From an uncultured Odoribacter sp. (GTDB taxonomy: Bacteria > Bacteroidota > Bacteroidia > Bacteroidales > Marinifilaceae), in assembly GCA_934725835.1 (NCBI GenBank), contig CAKVCR010000109.1, positions 1 through 8,674 on the forward strand: a stretch of DNA of 8,674 nt, in the 5' to 3' direction. The translations under genes and the position numbers were made by a program. The notes beneath the pieces are model-generated. The model was not told where the DNA came from. It worked only from the letters and a program-made list of their open reading frames with translations, and did not search any database. Positions 1 to 6,418 of the stretch are shown piece after piece; the first letter of the stretch is position 1; the number at the start of each line of letters is the position of its first letter.

Positions 1-154
1 ACAGACTCATTCCCTTTTACTCCCGACAACTCCCAACTTTCCCCCACTTGCTTTTGGTCACTGACAAGTTGTTTATAGGTAATTATTCTCTCGCCTCCCC
101 AAAGAGTGGACTTCAATATAGGTTTAAACTTCAATGGATACATACTCATTTACA
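1..154. other. Non-coding stretch downstream of the ROK kinase
   Basis: This stretch follows the stop codon of the minus-strand kinase gene. I see no convincing gene in it. A minus-strand ATG at 10-8 is open to the window edge, but only three codons are visible, so a next gene starting there can be neither supported nor excluded. The most structured part is the C-rich (minus-strand G-rich) segment at 12-45, listed separately. I found no strong hairpin followed by a U-run that would mark the end of the kinase transcript. Confidence 0.5.
12..45 (-). repeat. Four evenly spaced G-tracts, potential G-quadruplex
   Basis: On the plus strand there are C-runs at 12-14, 22-24, 32-34 and 41-45. Read on the minus strand they are G-tracts of 5, 3, 3 and 3 separated by loops of 6, 7 and 7 nt. 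This meets the usual G3+ N1-7 quadruplex pattern. The spacing is close to 10 bp, and each repeat on the minus strand begins GGGA or GGGG, so it also reads as a degenerate 10-bp tandem repeat. It lies about 110-145 nt beyond the kinase stop on the transcribed strand. Whether it folds or has a function is inference. Confidence 0.5.
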
Positions 155-1261
155 TTATTTTTCTTGCATATCCAACTGGCTCAAGGCAAATGCATAGGCA
201 CCGACAGAAATAGCATGGTTGGCTCCCAATTTAGTTATCGTCACCCCCACTCGTTTTTGCGGATCGTATATTACAAAATCGTTTGTTCCGTAGACTTTCA
301 ATGCCCGCTGTTCCCCTTTGGCAAAAGCTTTGAATTCTTCTTCATCATCCAAATCATATACCTTCATCTGTACACGGTTAAGTTCATCTCCTTGCAGAGT
401 ACGTATTTTTGCACGCATTTCCTTCAGCAGACTCGGCATAATATACTTATGTGCAGCAGTAATACCTCCTCCAATAACAACCAGGCCATCAGTCAGCGTT
501 ACAGCCGTTGCCATCGCATCGCCTGCAATTTCCCCGAATTCAGCAAAAGCACGCCGAGCAGCTTCAACATTACCCGGTCGTTTTCCCTCGGCAATTTCAA
601 ACAATTCCTTCGGTTCAAACTGATGATTAAATTCACCGGACAACTCTGCGTATACACGCTTCACAGCACGAATAGCCACGCCATCTTCCACAATGATACC
701 GGGCATTTTTTTATGAGGCAGACAGAATGTTTCAACACAAGAATTATCTCCCCTATTCAAACGGTTGTCCACCACGATTCCTATTCCAAAACCGGTTCCG
801 AACGTATAACCGACCAGATTCCTGTAACGTTTAACACTTCCATAGGCCTCCAACTTGGCATTCACCTCTGGGAGCGCTCCCCCCAAGGCTTCGCCATAAG
901 CAAACAAATCACCATCATTATTGATAAAAACCGGGATACCGAAGGTTTTCTCCAAAAATGGTCCTAAAGCCACACCATCTCGAAAAGAAGGGAAATTAGG
1001 TAAATACCCACCTATAATTCCGTGAGGATAATCTGCTGGACCAGGAAAAGCAAAACTGATGGCAACCGGTTTATCTTCCAACCGATTGATAATCATTTGG
1101 AATCCTTTCACCATGGTCGAAAGACAGTCTTCCAGATTATCAGCATGCGAAGGCAAAGTAATCGGTTCAACGATGAATTTATTAGCCTGCATTGCGCCAA
1201 ATACAAAATTTGTTCCCCCTGCATCCAACGTAACGACTATGCGATTGTCATATCTGTACAT
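155..1261 (-). CDS. ROK-family sugar kinase, divergent zinc site
   Basis: This is a cytoplasmic sugar kinase of the ROK (repressor/ORF/kinase) family, expected to transfer the ATP gamma-phosphate to a hexose or amino sugar. The N-terminal phosphate motif DAGGTN is at residues 13-18, the catalytic base is D116 in NND (114-116), a second glycine-rich motif GTGFGIG is at 155-161, and GGGI of the ATP site is at 264-267. There is no N-terminal helix-turn-helix, so it is a kinase and not a ROK repressor. At 368 residues it is longer than the roughly 300 typical of ROK kinases; the extra length falls at about 295-345. The classical ExGH plus CxCGxxGCxE zinc signature is not present: E177 and E192 line up with the two conserved glutamates, but the His position reads Cys (C180) and the three zinc cysteines are missing. 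The start ATG is 12 bp after the permease stop, so the two are probably cotranscribed. Substrate unknown. Confidence 0.85.
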   Translation of the reverse strand: MYRYDNRIVVTLDAGGTNFVFGAMQANKFIVEPITLPSHADNLEDCLSTMVKGFQMIINRLEDKPVAISFAFPGPADYPHGIIGGYLPNFPSFRDGVALGPFLEKTFGIPVFINNDGDLFAYGEALGGALPEVNAKLEAYGSVKRYRNLVGYTFGTGFGIGIVVDNRLNRGDNSCVETFCLPHKKMPGIIVEDGVAIRAVKRVYAELSGEFNHQFEPKELFEIAEGKRPGNVEAARRAFAEFGEIAGDAMATAVTLTDGLVVIGGGITAAHKYIMPSLLKEMRAKIRTLQGDELNRVQMKVYDLDDEEEFKAFAKGEQRALKVYGTNDFVIYDPQKRVGVTITKLGANHAISVGAYAFALSQLDMQEK

Positions 1262-1273
1262 ATATCTACTATT

Positions 1274-2437
1274 TTATTTTTGTGCTTTGAAACTATAGGA
1301 ACAGAAAATCAAATATACGGCACACACGGTCAATACAAGTACCGAACCTATCTGCGAATCCATTTTCTCAGTCAGGAATCCCATCAAAGGAGGGACAATT
1401 GCACCTCCAAAAATACCGGTAATCATCAGACCAGAAATTTCATTGGCCTTATCAGGACGGCAACGCAAAGCCAAAGAATAGATAATTGAAAACACACAGG
1501 ACAAAGCGAACGCAAACACTCCTACGCCTACCAATATCCAGATTGAAGAATGAGCAGAATAAAGTGCCACTAAAGAAGCCAGAACAATTAATAGATTCAC
1601 CCGCAGATACTTTACATCAGACAAACGTGTCAACAAAAAGGTTCCAATAAACGCTCCGACAGTGCGGCAAAAGAAATAAACACTTGAACCAAGACTTGCA
1701 TCCGTTTCTATCATATTGCAACGTTCCATCAATAATTTCGGAGTTAGAGTATTCATACCCACATCCAAACCGACAACACAAAGAATGCCGACAAACAACA
1801 ATAGAATAGCTCTGTCACCCAACAAAGCAAAAGTAGCCTTCATAGAACTGCCGTTTTCCATTACAATCTTCTCTTTCGGAATAGAAACCATCATCAACCA
1901 AAGTGAAGAAAACAATGTGATGATTGCATAAATCGGGAAAAGATACTGCCAATTGCCCAGCACATTCACGGCAAAGACAGCTATAACAGGTCCCATAAAC
2001 GATGAAACAGCCTTGATAACCTGCCCGGCAGTAAGCGAACTTGTCAATGAATTTCCGGAGACAACATTTGTCAACAAAGGATTCAATGACACCTGTAGGA
2101 TGGTATTACCAATTCCCAGCAATGCGAATGCCACCATACAAGTCACTATACTGTAAGAGAAGAAAGGAATCAGCATCCCGACAACAGTCACCAGATTACT
2201 GATTTGCACCATACGTTTACGCCCTATCCTATTCATTCCCAAAGCCACCGGTACAGATAGGAACAAAAACCAGAAAAACACCATGGAAGGAATAAAACCG
2301 GCAACCGTCTCACTAAGATTAAAATCAATCTTAACGTACGTCGTCGATATACCGACCACATCACAGAACCCCATTACAAAAAAGCTAAAGAGGACAGGCA
2401 ATACTTTTGCCACAGAAGTTGTAGTACTTTTTGTCAT
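1274..2437 (-). CDS. MFS sugar permease (FucP/FHS-like)
   Basis: This is an inner-membrane transporter of the major facilitator superfamily, 387 residues, with a hydrophobic profile that fits 12 membrane helices. The MFS signature loop between helices 2 and 3 is visible as GMNRIGRK (68-75). The helix-1 segment GFCDVVG (23-29) has an acidic residue, D26, in a place reminiscent of the proton-coupling Asp in helix 1 of the fucose permease FucP; this equivalence is inferred, not aligned. There is no signal peptide, as expected for this family. It lies directly upstream of the ROK kinase on the same strand, which suggests that it imports the sugar the kinase phosphorylates. Such permease-kinase pairs are common in Bacteroides sugar catabolism. 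A candidate -7 promoter element is present about 50 bp upstream, so this gene is probably the first of a two-gene operon. Family assignment is strong; the transported sugar is not determinable. Confidence 0.83.
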   Translation of the reverse strand: MTKSTTTSVAKVLPVLFSFFVMGFCDVVGISTTYVKIDFNLSETVAGFIPSMVFFWFLFLSVPVALGMNRIGRKRMVQISNLVTVVGMLIPFFSYSIVTCMVAFALLGIGNTILQVSLNPLLTNVVSGNSLTSSLTAGQVIKAVSSFMGPVIAVFAVNVLGNWQYLFPIYAIITLFSSLWLMMVSIPKEKIVMENGSSMKATFALLGDRAILLLFVGILCVVGLDVGMNTLTPKLLMERCNMIETDASLGSSVYFFCRTVGAFIGTFLLTRLSDVKYLRVNLLIVLASLVALYSAHSSIWILVGVGVFAFALSCVFSIIYSLALRCRPDKANEISGLMITGIFGGAIVPPLMGFLTEKMDSQIGSVLVLTVCAVYLIFCSYSFKAQK

Positions 2438-2486
2438 CAGATTTAATTAAGTTTGTTATACATACTTTCAGGTATTCTTATCAATT

Positions 2487-2494
2487 CAAAGCTA
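2487..2494 (-). promoter_or_regulatory. Candidate -7 promoter element for permease-kinase operon
   Basis: Read on the minus strand this is TAGCTTTG, an exact match to the Bacteroides -7 consensus TAnnTTTG. It lies 49 bp upstream of the permease ATG, giving a plausible leader of about 40 nt. No TTTG-like -33 box is seen at the expected distance; that position reads TCTGGGG. The call rests on the -7 element and its position only. Confidence 0.42.
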
Positions 2495-2512
2495 ATTATT
2501 CTTTACTCTAAT

Positions 2513-2526
2513 GCCCCAGACTGGGC
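2513..2526 (-). terminator. Short GC hairpin between DUF4268 gene and permease gene
   Basis: The segment contains the odd palindrome CCCAGACTGGG (2515-2525), which can also fold as GCCC/GGGC (2513-2516 with 2523-2526) around a 6-nt loop. It is about 45 nt beyond the DUF4268 stop and just upstream of the candidate permease -7 box. No U-run follows, so as an intrinsic terminator it is weak. An operator overlapping the -33 region of the permease promoter is an alternative reading. Confidence 0.25.
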
Positions 2527-2572
2527 GTATCGCTGTACCGATGCTGCGACTTTTAACATCCACACCCTCCCG

Positions 2573-3052
2573 TTATATAGACTGTGCGGAAGAATAACCC
2601 GCAGACAACCGGACAGAAATCAAATCTCGATACTCCCAATAAGCCTCTTCCAGCAAGGGCATCTTCTCTGCAAAAAAAGCATAAATTCTCTCCCAATCTT
2701 CTTTTCGATACAAATTCACACCTTTCAGCTCAAAATAAATGGCACTGACCAGACGATCGCCCAATTCGGCATAATCCTCTTCCCACAACAGGTCTTCGCC
2801 ACAATCTGCCGCCATCAATTTACGATAGGACTGAAAACACTCATATACCTCGTAACGCCTCAAATCATTTTTATGGTCAATCTGAAACATGACAAGAGCC
2901 TTTTCATTATCTACATAAAACTTCAACTGGGTCGATTTGATTTTTACACCGGTCAGCACCCACTTACGATAGATATGATGACGGGAACAATAACGCTTGA
3001 ATCCATTCCAAAAACTTAGTCTCAATTCTTTTGCCTCTTCTTTTGACCACAT
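2573..3052 (-). CDS. DUF4268-like conserved protein, function unknown
   Basis: A 159-residue soluble protein without signal peptide or membrane segment, rich in aromatic and charged residues. The opening (W2, SKEEAKELRLSFW at about 3-15) and the later FQIDHKNDLRRYEVYE stretch (56-71) resemble the stand-alone DUF4268 proteins of Bacteroides, which are recognised here from family memory and not from a search. No catalytic motif can be named. The family domain is also found fused to nuclease-like or restriction-associated proteins elsewhere, but nothing in this copy shows an active site. It is transcribed away from rnhB, and its promoter is probably the shared palindrome at 3091-3108, which would leave a leader of about 40 nt. 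The chosen ATG is the first in the frame and fits that promoter. A 135-bp gap separates it from the permease, so it need not belong to that operon. Confidence 0.7.
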   Translation of the reverse strand: MWSKEEAKELRLSFWNGFKRYCSRHHIYRKWVLTGVKIKSTQLKFYVDNEKALVMFQIDHKNDLRRYEVYECFQSYRKLMAADCGEDLLWEEDYAELGDRLVSAIYFELKGVNLYRKEDWERIYAFFAEKMPLLEEAYWEYRDLISVRLSAGYSSAQSI

Positions 3053-3061
3053 AATTTAACA

Positions 3062-3089
3062 GAAAATTGAAAGTTGAAAATCGAAAATG
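3062..3089 (+). repeat. Four tandem heptamers, consensus GAAAATT
   Basis: The units are GAAAATT (3062-3068), GAAAGTT (3069-3075), GAAAATC (3076-3082) and GAAAATG (3083-3089), an exact period of 7 with changes only in the last three positions. The array ends two bases before the palindromic promoter. It covers the place where the -33 element of rnhB should be and the 5' leader of the DUF4268 gene. TTG trinucleotides at 3067-3069 and 3074-3076 are the nearest -33-like sequences, but neither has ideal spacing (22 and 15 nt to the -7 box). Confidence 0.7.
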
Positions 3090-3090
3090 A

Positions 3091-3108
3091 TTACCTTTGC
3101 AAAGGTAA
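3091..3108. promoter_or_regulatory. Perfect 18-bp palindrome forming a bidirectional -7 promoter
   Basis: TTACCTTTGCAAAGGTAA is its own reverse complement over all 18 bases. It contains the Bacteroides -7 consensus TAnnTTTGC as TACCTTTGC at 3092-3100 on the plus strand, and again on the minus strand at 3107-3099. It therefore serves both rnhB (ATG 24 bp downstream) and the DUF4268 gene (ATG 39 bp away in the other direction). The symmetry is also what a dimeric repressor operator would look like. The palindrome and the match to the consensus are seen directly; use as a promoter is inferred. Confidence 0.65.
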
Positions 3109-3131
3109 CTTTTTACTTTTAACCTTTTCAC

Positions 3132-3734
3132 ATGTTAGAGTTAAAATATAAAACCGATTGCATAGAAGCAGGATGCGATGAAGCAGGACGAGGATGTCTG
3201 GCCGGTCCGGTGTTTGCGGCAGCTGTCATTTTACCGGACAATTTCTCGAATCCGCTTTTAAACGACTCCAAACAGCTGACAGAAAAACAACGCAAAAAAC
3301 TGCGTCCCATCATCGAGCAGGAGGCAGTGGCATGGGCGGTTGCACAGGTAGACAACCACGAAATCGACCGGATTAATATTCTCAACGCCTCAATCCTGGC
3401 CATGCACAAAGCTTTGGATGCCCTCTCCGTTCGCCCCGAACACATTATCGTGGACGGCAACCGCTTCAAACAGTATGACACAATCCCTCACCTTTGCATC
3501 ATCAAAGGCGACGGCAGATATATGTCAATAGCAGCAGCGTCCGTACTTGCTAAAACACACCGGGACGAATACATGCAAAAAATACATCAGGAATATCCCA
3601 ATTACAACTGGCAAAAAAACAAAGGATATCCCACTGCCGACCATCGGAACGCAATCGCTCAATTTGGTATCACAAACTATCACAGAAGCAGTTTCAACCT
3701 CATTGACAAACAATACAAATTAGAATTCGACTAA
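3132..3734 (+). CDS. rnhB: Ribonuclease HII
   Basis: This cytoplasmic endonuclease cuts the RNA strand of RNA-DNA hybrids and removes single ribonucleotides misincorporated into DNA, starting ribonucleotide excision repair. At 200 residues it has the usual bacterial length. The signature CDEAGRG is at 15-21, with metal-binding D16 and E17. D108 in VDGN (107-110) and D127 in KGD complete the expected acidic cluster. The GRG loop (19-21) and Y166 in KGYPT correspond to the elements that recognise the RNA-DNA junction. The conserved SIAAASVLAKTHRD block is at 132-145. No key residue is missing, so the enzyme should be active. The ATG is 24 bp after the palindromic -7 box, and the leader is AT-rich without a Shine-Dalgarno sequence, as is usual in Bacteroides. 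The GH3-like gene starts 29 bp downstream and is probably cotranscribed. Confidence 0.97.
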   Translation: MLELKYKTDCIEAGCDEAGRGCLAGPVFAAAVILPDNFSNPLLNDSKQLTEKQRKKLRPIIEQEAVAWAVAQVDNHEIDRINILNASILAMHKALDALSVRPEHIIVDGNRFKQYDTIPHLCIIKGDGRYMSIAAASVLAKTHRDEYMQKIHQEYPNYNWQKNKGYPTADHRNAIAQFGITNYHRSSFNLIDKQYKLEFD

Positions 3735-3763
3735 TCTATATTCACTTTAGAACACACAGAATT

Positions 3764-5269
3764 ATGGCTTTCATCAACACAATACTCGGACTGTTCACCC
3801 AAAAACGCCTTGCACAAATCGACTATTTCAAAGCCAATCCTCTCAAAGTACAACGCGAATGTCTGCAAGAATTGCTATCCCGGGCTGCCACCACTGAATA
3901 TGGCAAAAAATACGACTTCAGTTCCATTCTTACTACAGAACAATACAAAGAACGGTTGCCGATTGTTCATTACGAAGATATAAGCGGATACGTGCGACGG
4001 ATGATGGAAGGAGAAAACAACCTGCTATGGCCCGAAGAGATTGGCTGGTTCGCCAAATCATCCGGCACCACCGATGCCAAGAGCAAATTCATACCGGTCA
4101 GCCCCTCTTCTTTGGAAGATTGCCATTTCCGGGGAGGTAAAGATGTCATTGCTATATTCAACCGCCTCTATCCGGATGCCGGAGTATTCAGTGGCAAGAC
4201 CCTGGCATTAGGCGGAAGCAGCGAAGTCAGCAAAACCAACACCCACTGCCAATATGGAGACTTATCCGCTATCCTTATTTCAAACACCCCGTTTTGGGTA
4301 AACCGGATGAAGACCCCCGAAGCCTCCATCATGCTGATGAACAATTGGGAAGAGTAAATCGAATATATTTGCGAAACTACCATCAAAGAAGACGTACGCT
4401 GTCTGGCGGGAGTGCCATCCTGGTTTTTGACCGTCATCAACAAAATACTTGAAAAAACAGGCAAAAACAACCTGCACGAAGTATGGCCCAATTTAGAACT
4501 GTTCATCCATGGCGGTATCAGTTTCACCCCTTATCGCGAACAATACAACCGACTGTTGCCCGACCCTAAAATGAAATATCTGGAGACATACAACGCATCC
4601 GAAGGCTTTTTCGGTCTGCAGGACGACCCGAATGACTCCTCCATGTTATTAATGCTCGACTACGGTGTATATTATGAATTCATGCCCACCAGCGAACTGG
4701 GCAAGAGCAATCCGCGCACCGTATTGCTGGAAGATGTAAAAACCGGAGTCAATTATGCACTGATTATCTCCACCAACAGCGGTTTGTGGCGTTATATGAT
4801 AGGCGACACTATCCAATTCACCTCTACCAAACCCTATAAATTCAAAATTACCGGAAGAACAAAACTCTTCATCAACGCCTTTGGCGAAGAGGTGATTATA
4901 GACAATGCCACCGAAGCCCTCAACTTTGCCTGCCGCGAAACCGGAGCCGATATCTATGAATTCACCGCTGCCCCCATCTTTATGGGCGAAGGCAAGCGGG
5001 GAGCACACGAATGGCTGATAGAATTCAAGAATCCACCGGCAGACATCGAACAATTTGCCGAACTACTGGACTGCCGCATACAACAACTGAATTCCGACTA
5101 TGAAGCCAAACGCCAGCTCTCTTTGGAACGGCTCCACATTCAAATCGCCCGTCCCAACCTGTTCGACGACTGGCTCAAAGAAAAAGGCAAGCTCGGCGGA
5201 CAGCATAAAGTTCCCCGTCTATGGAACAACCGCACACACATTGACGAACTTTTGAGCATGAACCATTAA
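3764..5269 (+). pseudogene. GH3-family acyl-adenylating protein, broken by internal TAA
   Basis: This is a bacterial homologue of the plant GH3 (auxin-responsive) family, ANL-type enzymes that adenylate a carboxylic acid and usually pass it to an amine; the bacterial substrate is unknown. The frame spans 501 codons, the normal family length, but codon 198 (4355-4357) is TAA. Both sides are clearly one gene in one frame: the ATP motif SSGTT is at 99-103, the adenylate motif YNASEG at 276-281, YMIGD at 344-348 and FINAFGEE at 369-376. The sequence just after the stop (IEYICETT) continues the domain without gap or shift. Changing one base (TAA to AAA, Lys) would restore the frame. The N-terminal product of 197 residues keeps only the first ATP motif. 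The next in-frame ATG lies at about codon 270, and a GTG at codon 217 is an internal Val. Neither fragment should be active. It follows rnhB by 29 bp. A sequencing error is the main alternative to a true nonsense mutation. Confidence 0.88.
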
Positions 5270-5308
5270 AGGCTGCTACCAACTGTAATTTTGCCTGTAA
5301 CATGATAG

Positions 5309-5343
5309 TATAATGAGGGTGTATTAACACACCCCTCATTATA
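5309..5343. terminator. Long hairpin between convergent transcription units
   Basis: The left arm 5309-5322 (TATAATGAGGGTGT) pairs with the right arm 5329-5343 over 14 bp with a single bulged C in the right arm, closing a 6-nt loop ATTAAC (5323-5328). It sits 39 bp after the GH3 stop and 8 bp after the stop of the convergent lipoprotein gene, so it can serve both directions. There is no long U-run on either side; the AU-rich foot of the stem partly replaces it. Confidence 0.75.
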
Positions 5344-5351
5344 TCGTATTC

Positions 5352-5777
5352 TCACTTAACTATGAATGTAAATATGTTATGCTTAACAACATCATAGCCT
5401 TCATTCCATATTCTTACGCTTACGACATAGCGTCCTACTGGCGCCTTCCCTTCCAATGGGTAAGACATAATTCCTCCTCCCCTAATGGATAACTCTTCTT
5501 TAAAAATATCTGCATTGACAGCTTTATCTGATGACACGCTCTCTATCTCATAGTGAATCTGAGCCGTTCCGATAACACCTTGAATCGGTAATGTCATCCA
5601 AGGAGCTTGATTTTGTATACGAATGTCATCTTCTATAGGGTCCGGTTCTTTACGAATAACCAAAGAATCCGGAACATAAACAGCATTTTCAGTTTTTAAA
5701 TAACCAACGGTAACATCATGACACGCCACAAAGAACAAACAGCTCAGAACTAAAATATACAAAGTCTTCATACTCAT
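5352..5777 (-). CDS. Small lipoprotein of unknown family in SusCD operon
   Basis: A 141-residue predicted lipoprotein. The signal peptide has a short hydrophobic core and a lipobox ending FVAC, with lipidated C19 (C17 if translation starts at the second ATG, 5771, which gives the more usual MKTL start). I do not recognise a named family. The C-terminal part has a pattern typical of a beta-sandwich strand pair: PVGRYVVSVRIWNEGYD (about 116-132) followed by FTFIVK at the end, as in cadherin- or Ig-like domains of Bacteroides surface proteins; this is inference. It is the last gene of the operon, 15 bp after the FAS1 gene, and its stop is 8 bp from the terminator hairpin. Its position matches that of surface binding proteins in polysaccharide-utilisation loci, so it is probably outer-membrane-anchored and contacts the ligand or partner proteins. 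No enzymatic motif is visible. Confidence 0.72.
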   Translation of the reverse strand: MSMKTLYILVLSCLFFVACHDVTVGYLKTENAVYVPDSLVIRKEPDPIEDDIRIQNQAPWMTLPIQGVIGTAQIHYEIESVSSDKAVNADIFKEELSIRGGGIMSYPLEGKAPVGRYVVSVRIWNEGYDVVKHNIFTFIVK

Positions 5778-5792
5778 TCATTTTATAAAATT

Positions 5793-6413
5793 TTACATCT
5801 GACCAAATACAAAATTATAATGAAGAGAGTGCACAACTCCATTATCCGGTTCAATATTAGAAGAAGCAATATCAAACTTTCTATACTTATCAACTGATGA
5901 AATTTTAATAGTAACAGCTCCAATATCTGCAACTCCATTATATTGATCTCTGAAAGTATAAGCCCATATTTGATTACCACCTATAGCTGTATAAGTAACT
6001 CCACCGGTGCCAACAACACCACCATCCACAGCTCCTTTTCCTCTCGGTATATCATCCCTCATATACTTTCCGACTACAACATGCCGCAGTAACATTTGCT
6101 TGCAATCTTCTGGATCTACCTCTTGCAAGTTTGTTATTCCATTTTGAATCATCCATAACCGAATCGAATGGTTTGTCGGACCAAAAAAAGTAATCATAGG
6201 ATAGTCTTTCCCCTCAAATAGAGAAACAAGACCTGCATGCTTGATTAAAATAATTGTAGAATCCCAATCATAAGGATTAGAATGCATATATTCCAACATA
6301 TTACCGTCAAAACGACCTTTACTCAATCCTGTTTCAATAAAATTATCTTTAGTACAGGATCCAAACGATAGCACTAAAATACTAGATAAAAATATAACAA
6401 TAAACCTGCTCAT
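5793..6413 (-). CDS. Fasciclin (FAS1) domain lipoprotein
   Basis: A 206-residue predicted lipoprotein with one FAS1 domain, a fold used for cell adhesion and for protein or glycan binding, not catalysis. I chose the ATG at 6413 (MSRF) because it gives a compact signal peptide with lipobox FGSC and lipidated C20; the frame is open nine codons further to an ATG at 6440, which would overlap the susD end. After the Cys comes TKDN, a charged start compatible with surface export. FAS1 landmarks are FFGPTNHS (76-83, the F-x-P-T-N strand), RHVVVGKY (100-107, the His-box) and NGVVH (191-195, the closing strand). The start is 5 bp after the SusD stop, so translation is probably coupled. Standing where SusE or SusF would be, it is a candidate surface ligand-binding or adhesive partner of the transporter. 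The ligand is unknown. Confidence 0.85.
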   Translation of the reverse strand: MSRFIVIFLSSILVLSFGSCTKDNFIETGLSKGRFDGNMLEYMHSNPYDWDSTIILIKHAGLVSLFEGKDYPMITFFGPTNHSIRLWMIQNGITNLQEVDPEDCKQMLLRHVVVGKYMRDDIPRGKGAVDGGVVGTGGVTYTAIGGNQIWAYTFRDQYNGVADIGAVTIKISSVDKYRKFDIASSNIEPDNGVVHSLHYNFVFGQM

Positions 6414-6418
6414 AAATT

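Noticed and set aside
1..10. Possible next minus-strand gene starting with ATG at 10-8
   Set aside because: Only three codons fall in the window, so nothing can be tested.
134..967. Long plus-strand open frame opposite the ROK kinase gene
   Set aside because: The minus-strand frame has clear ROK motifs and normal composition. The opposite frame has no recognisable domain and is rich in Ser, His and Ile, as expected of an antisense shadow.
2453..3019. Plus-strand open frame of 188 codons opposite the DUF4268 gene
   Set aside because: It overlaps a family-like minus-strand gene, crosses its stop and the intergenic gap, and shows no domain or plausible promoter.
4355..4357. Programmed readthrough or recoding at the internal TAA
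   Set aside because: No downstream stem-loop or known recoding context is evident, and the tetranucleotide TAAA is not a leaky signal. A point mutation is simpler.
4412..5269. Separate gene starting with GTG after the internal stop of the GH3 frame
   Set aside because: The GTG lies within the conserved GVPSW stretch of the same continuous protein and there is no start context. The segment is the C-terminal part of the interrupted GH3 gene.
5270..5351. Invertible promoter or recombination site near the hairpin
   Set aside because: The inverted arms are only 14 bp with a 6-nt loop and sit between two convergent gene ends. This fits a terminator and not a phase-variable switch.
5783..5980. Small hydrophobic minus-strand frame inside the FAS1 gene
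   Set aside because: It lies in another frame of a gene with clear FAS1 motifs. Its Leu/Ile-rich composition is a by-product of AT-rich sequence.
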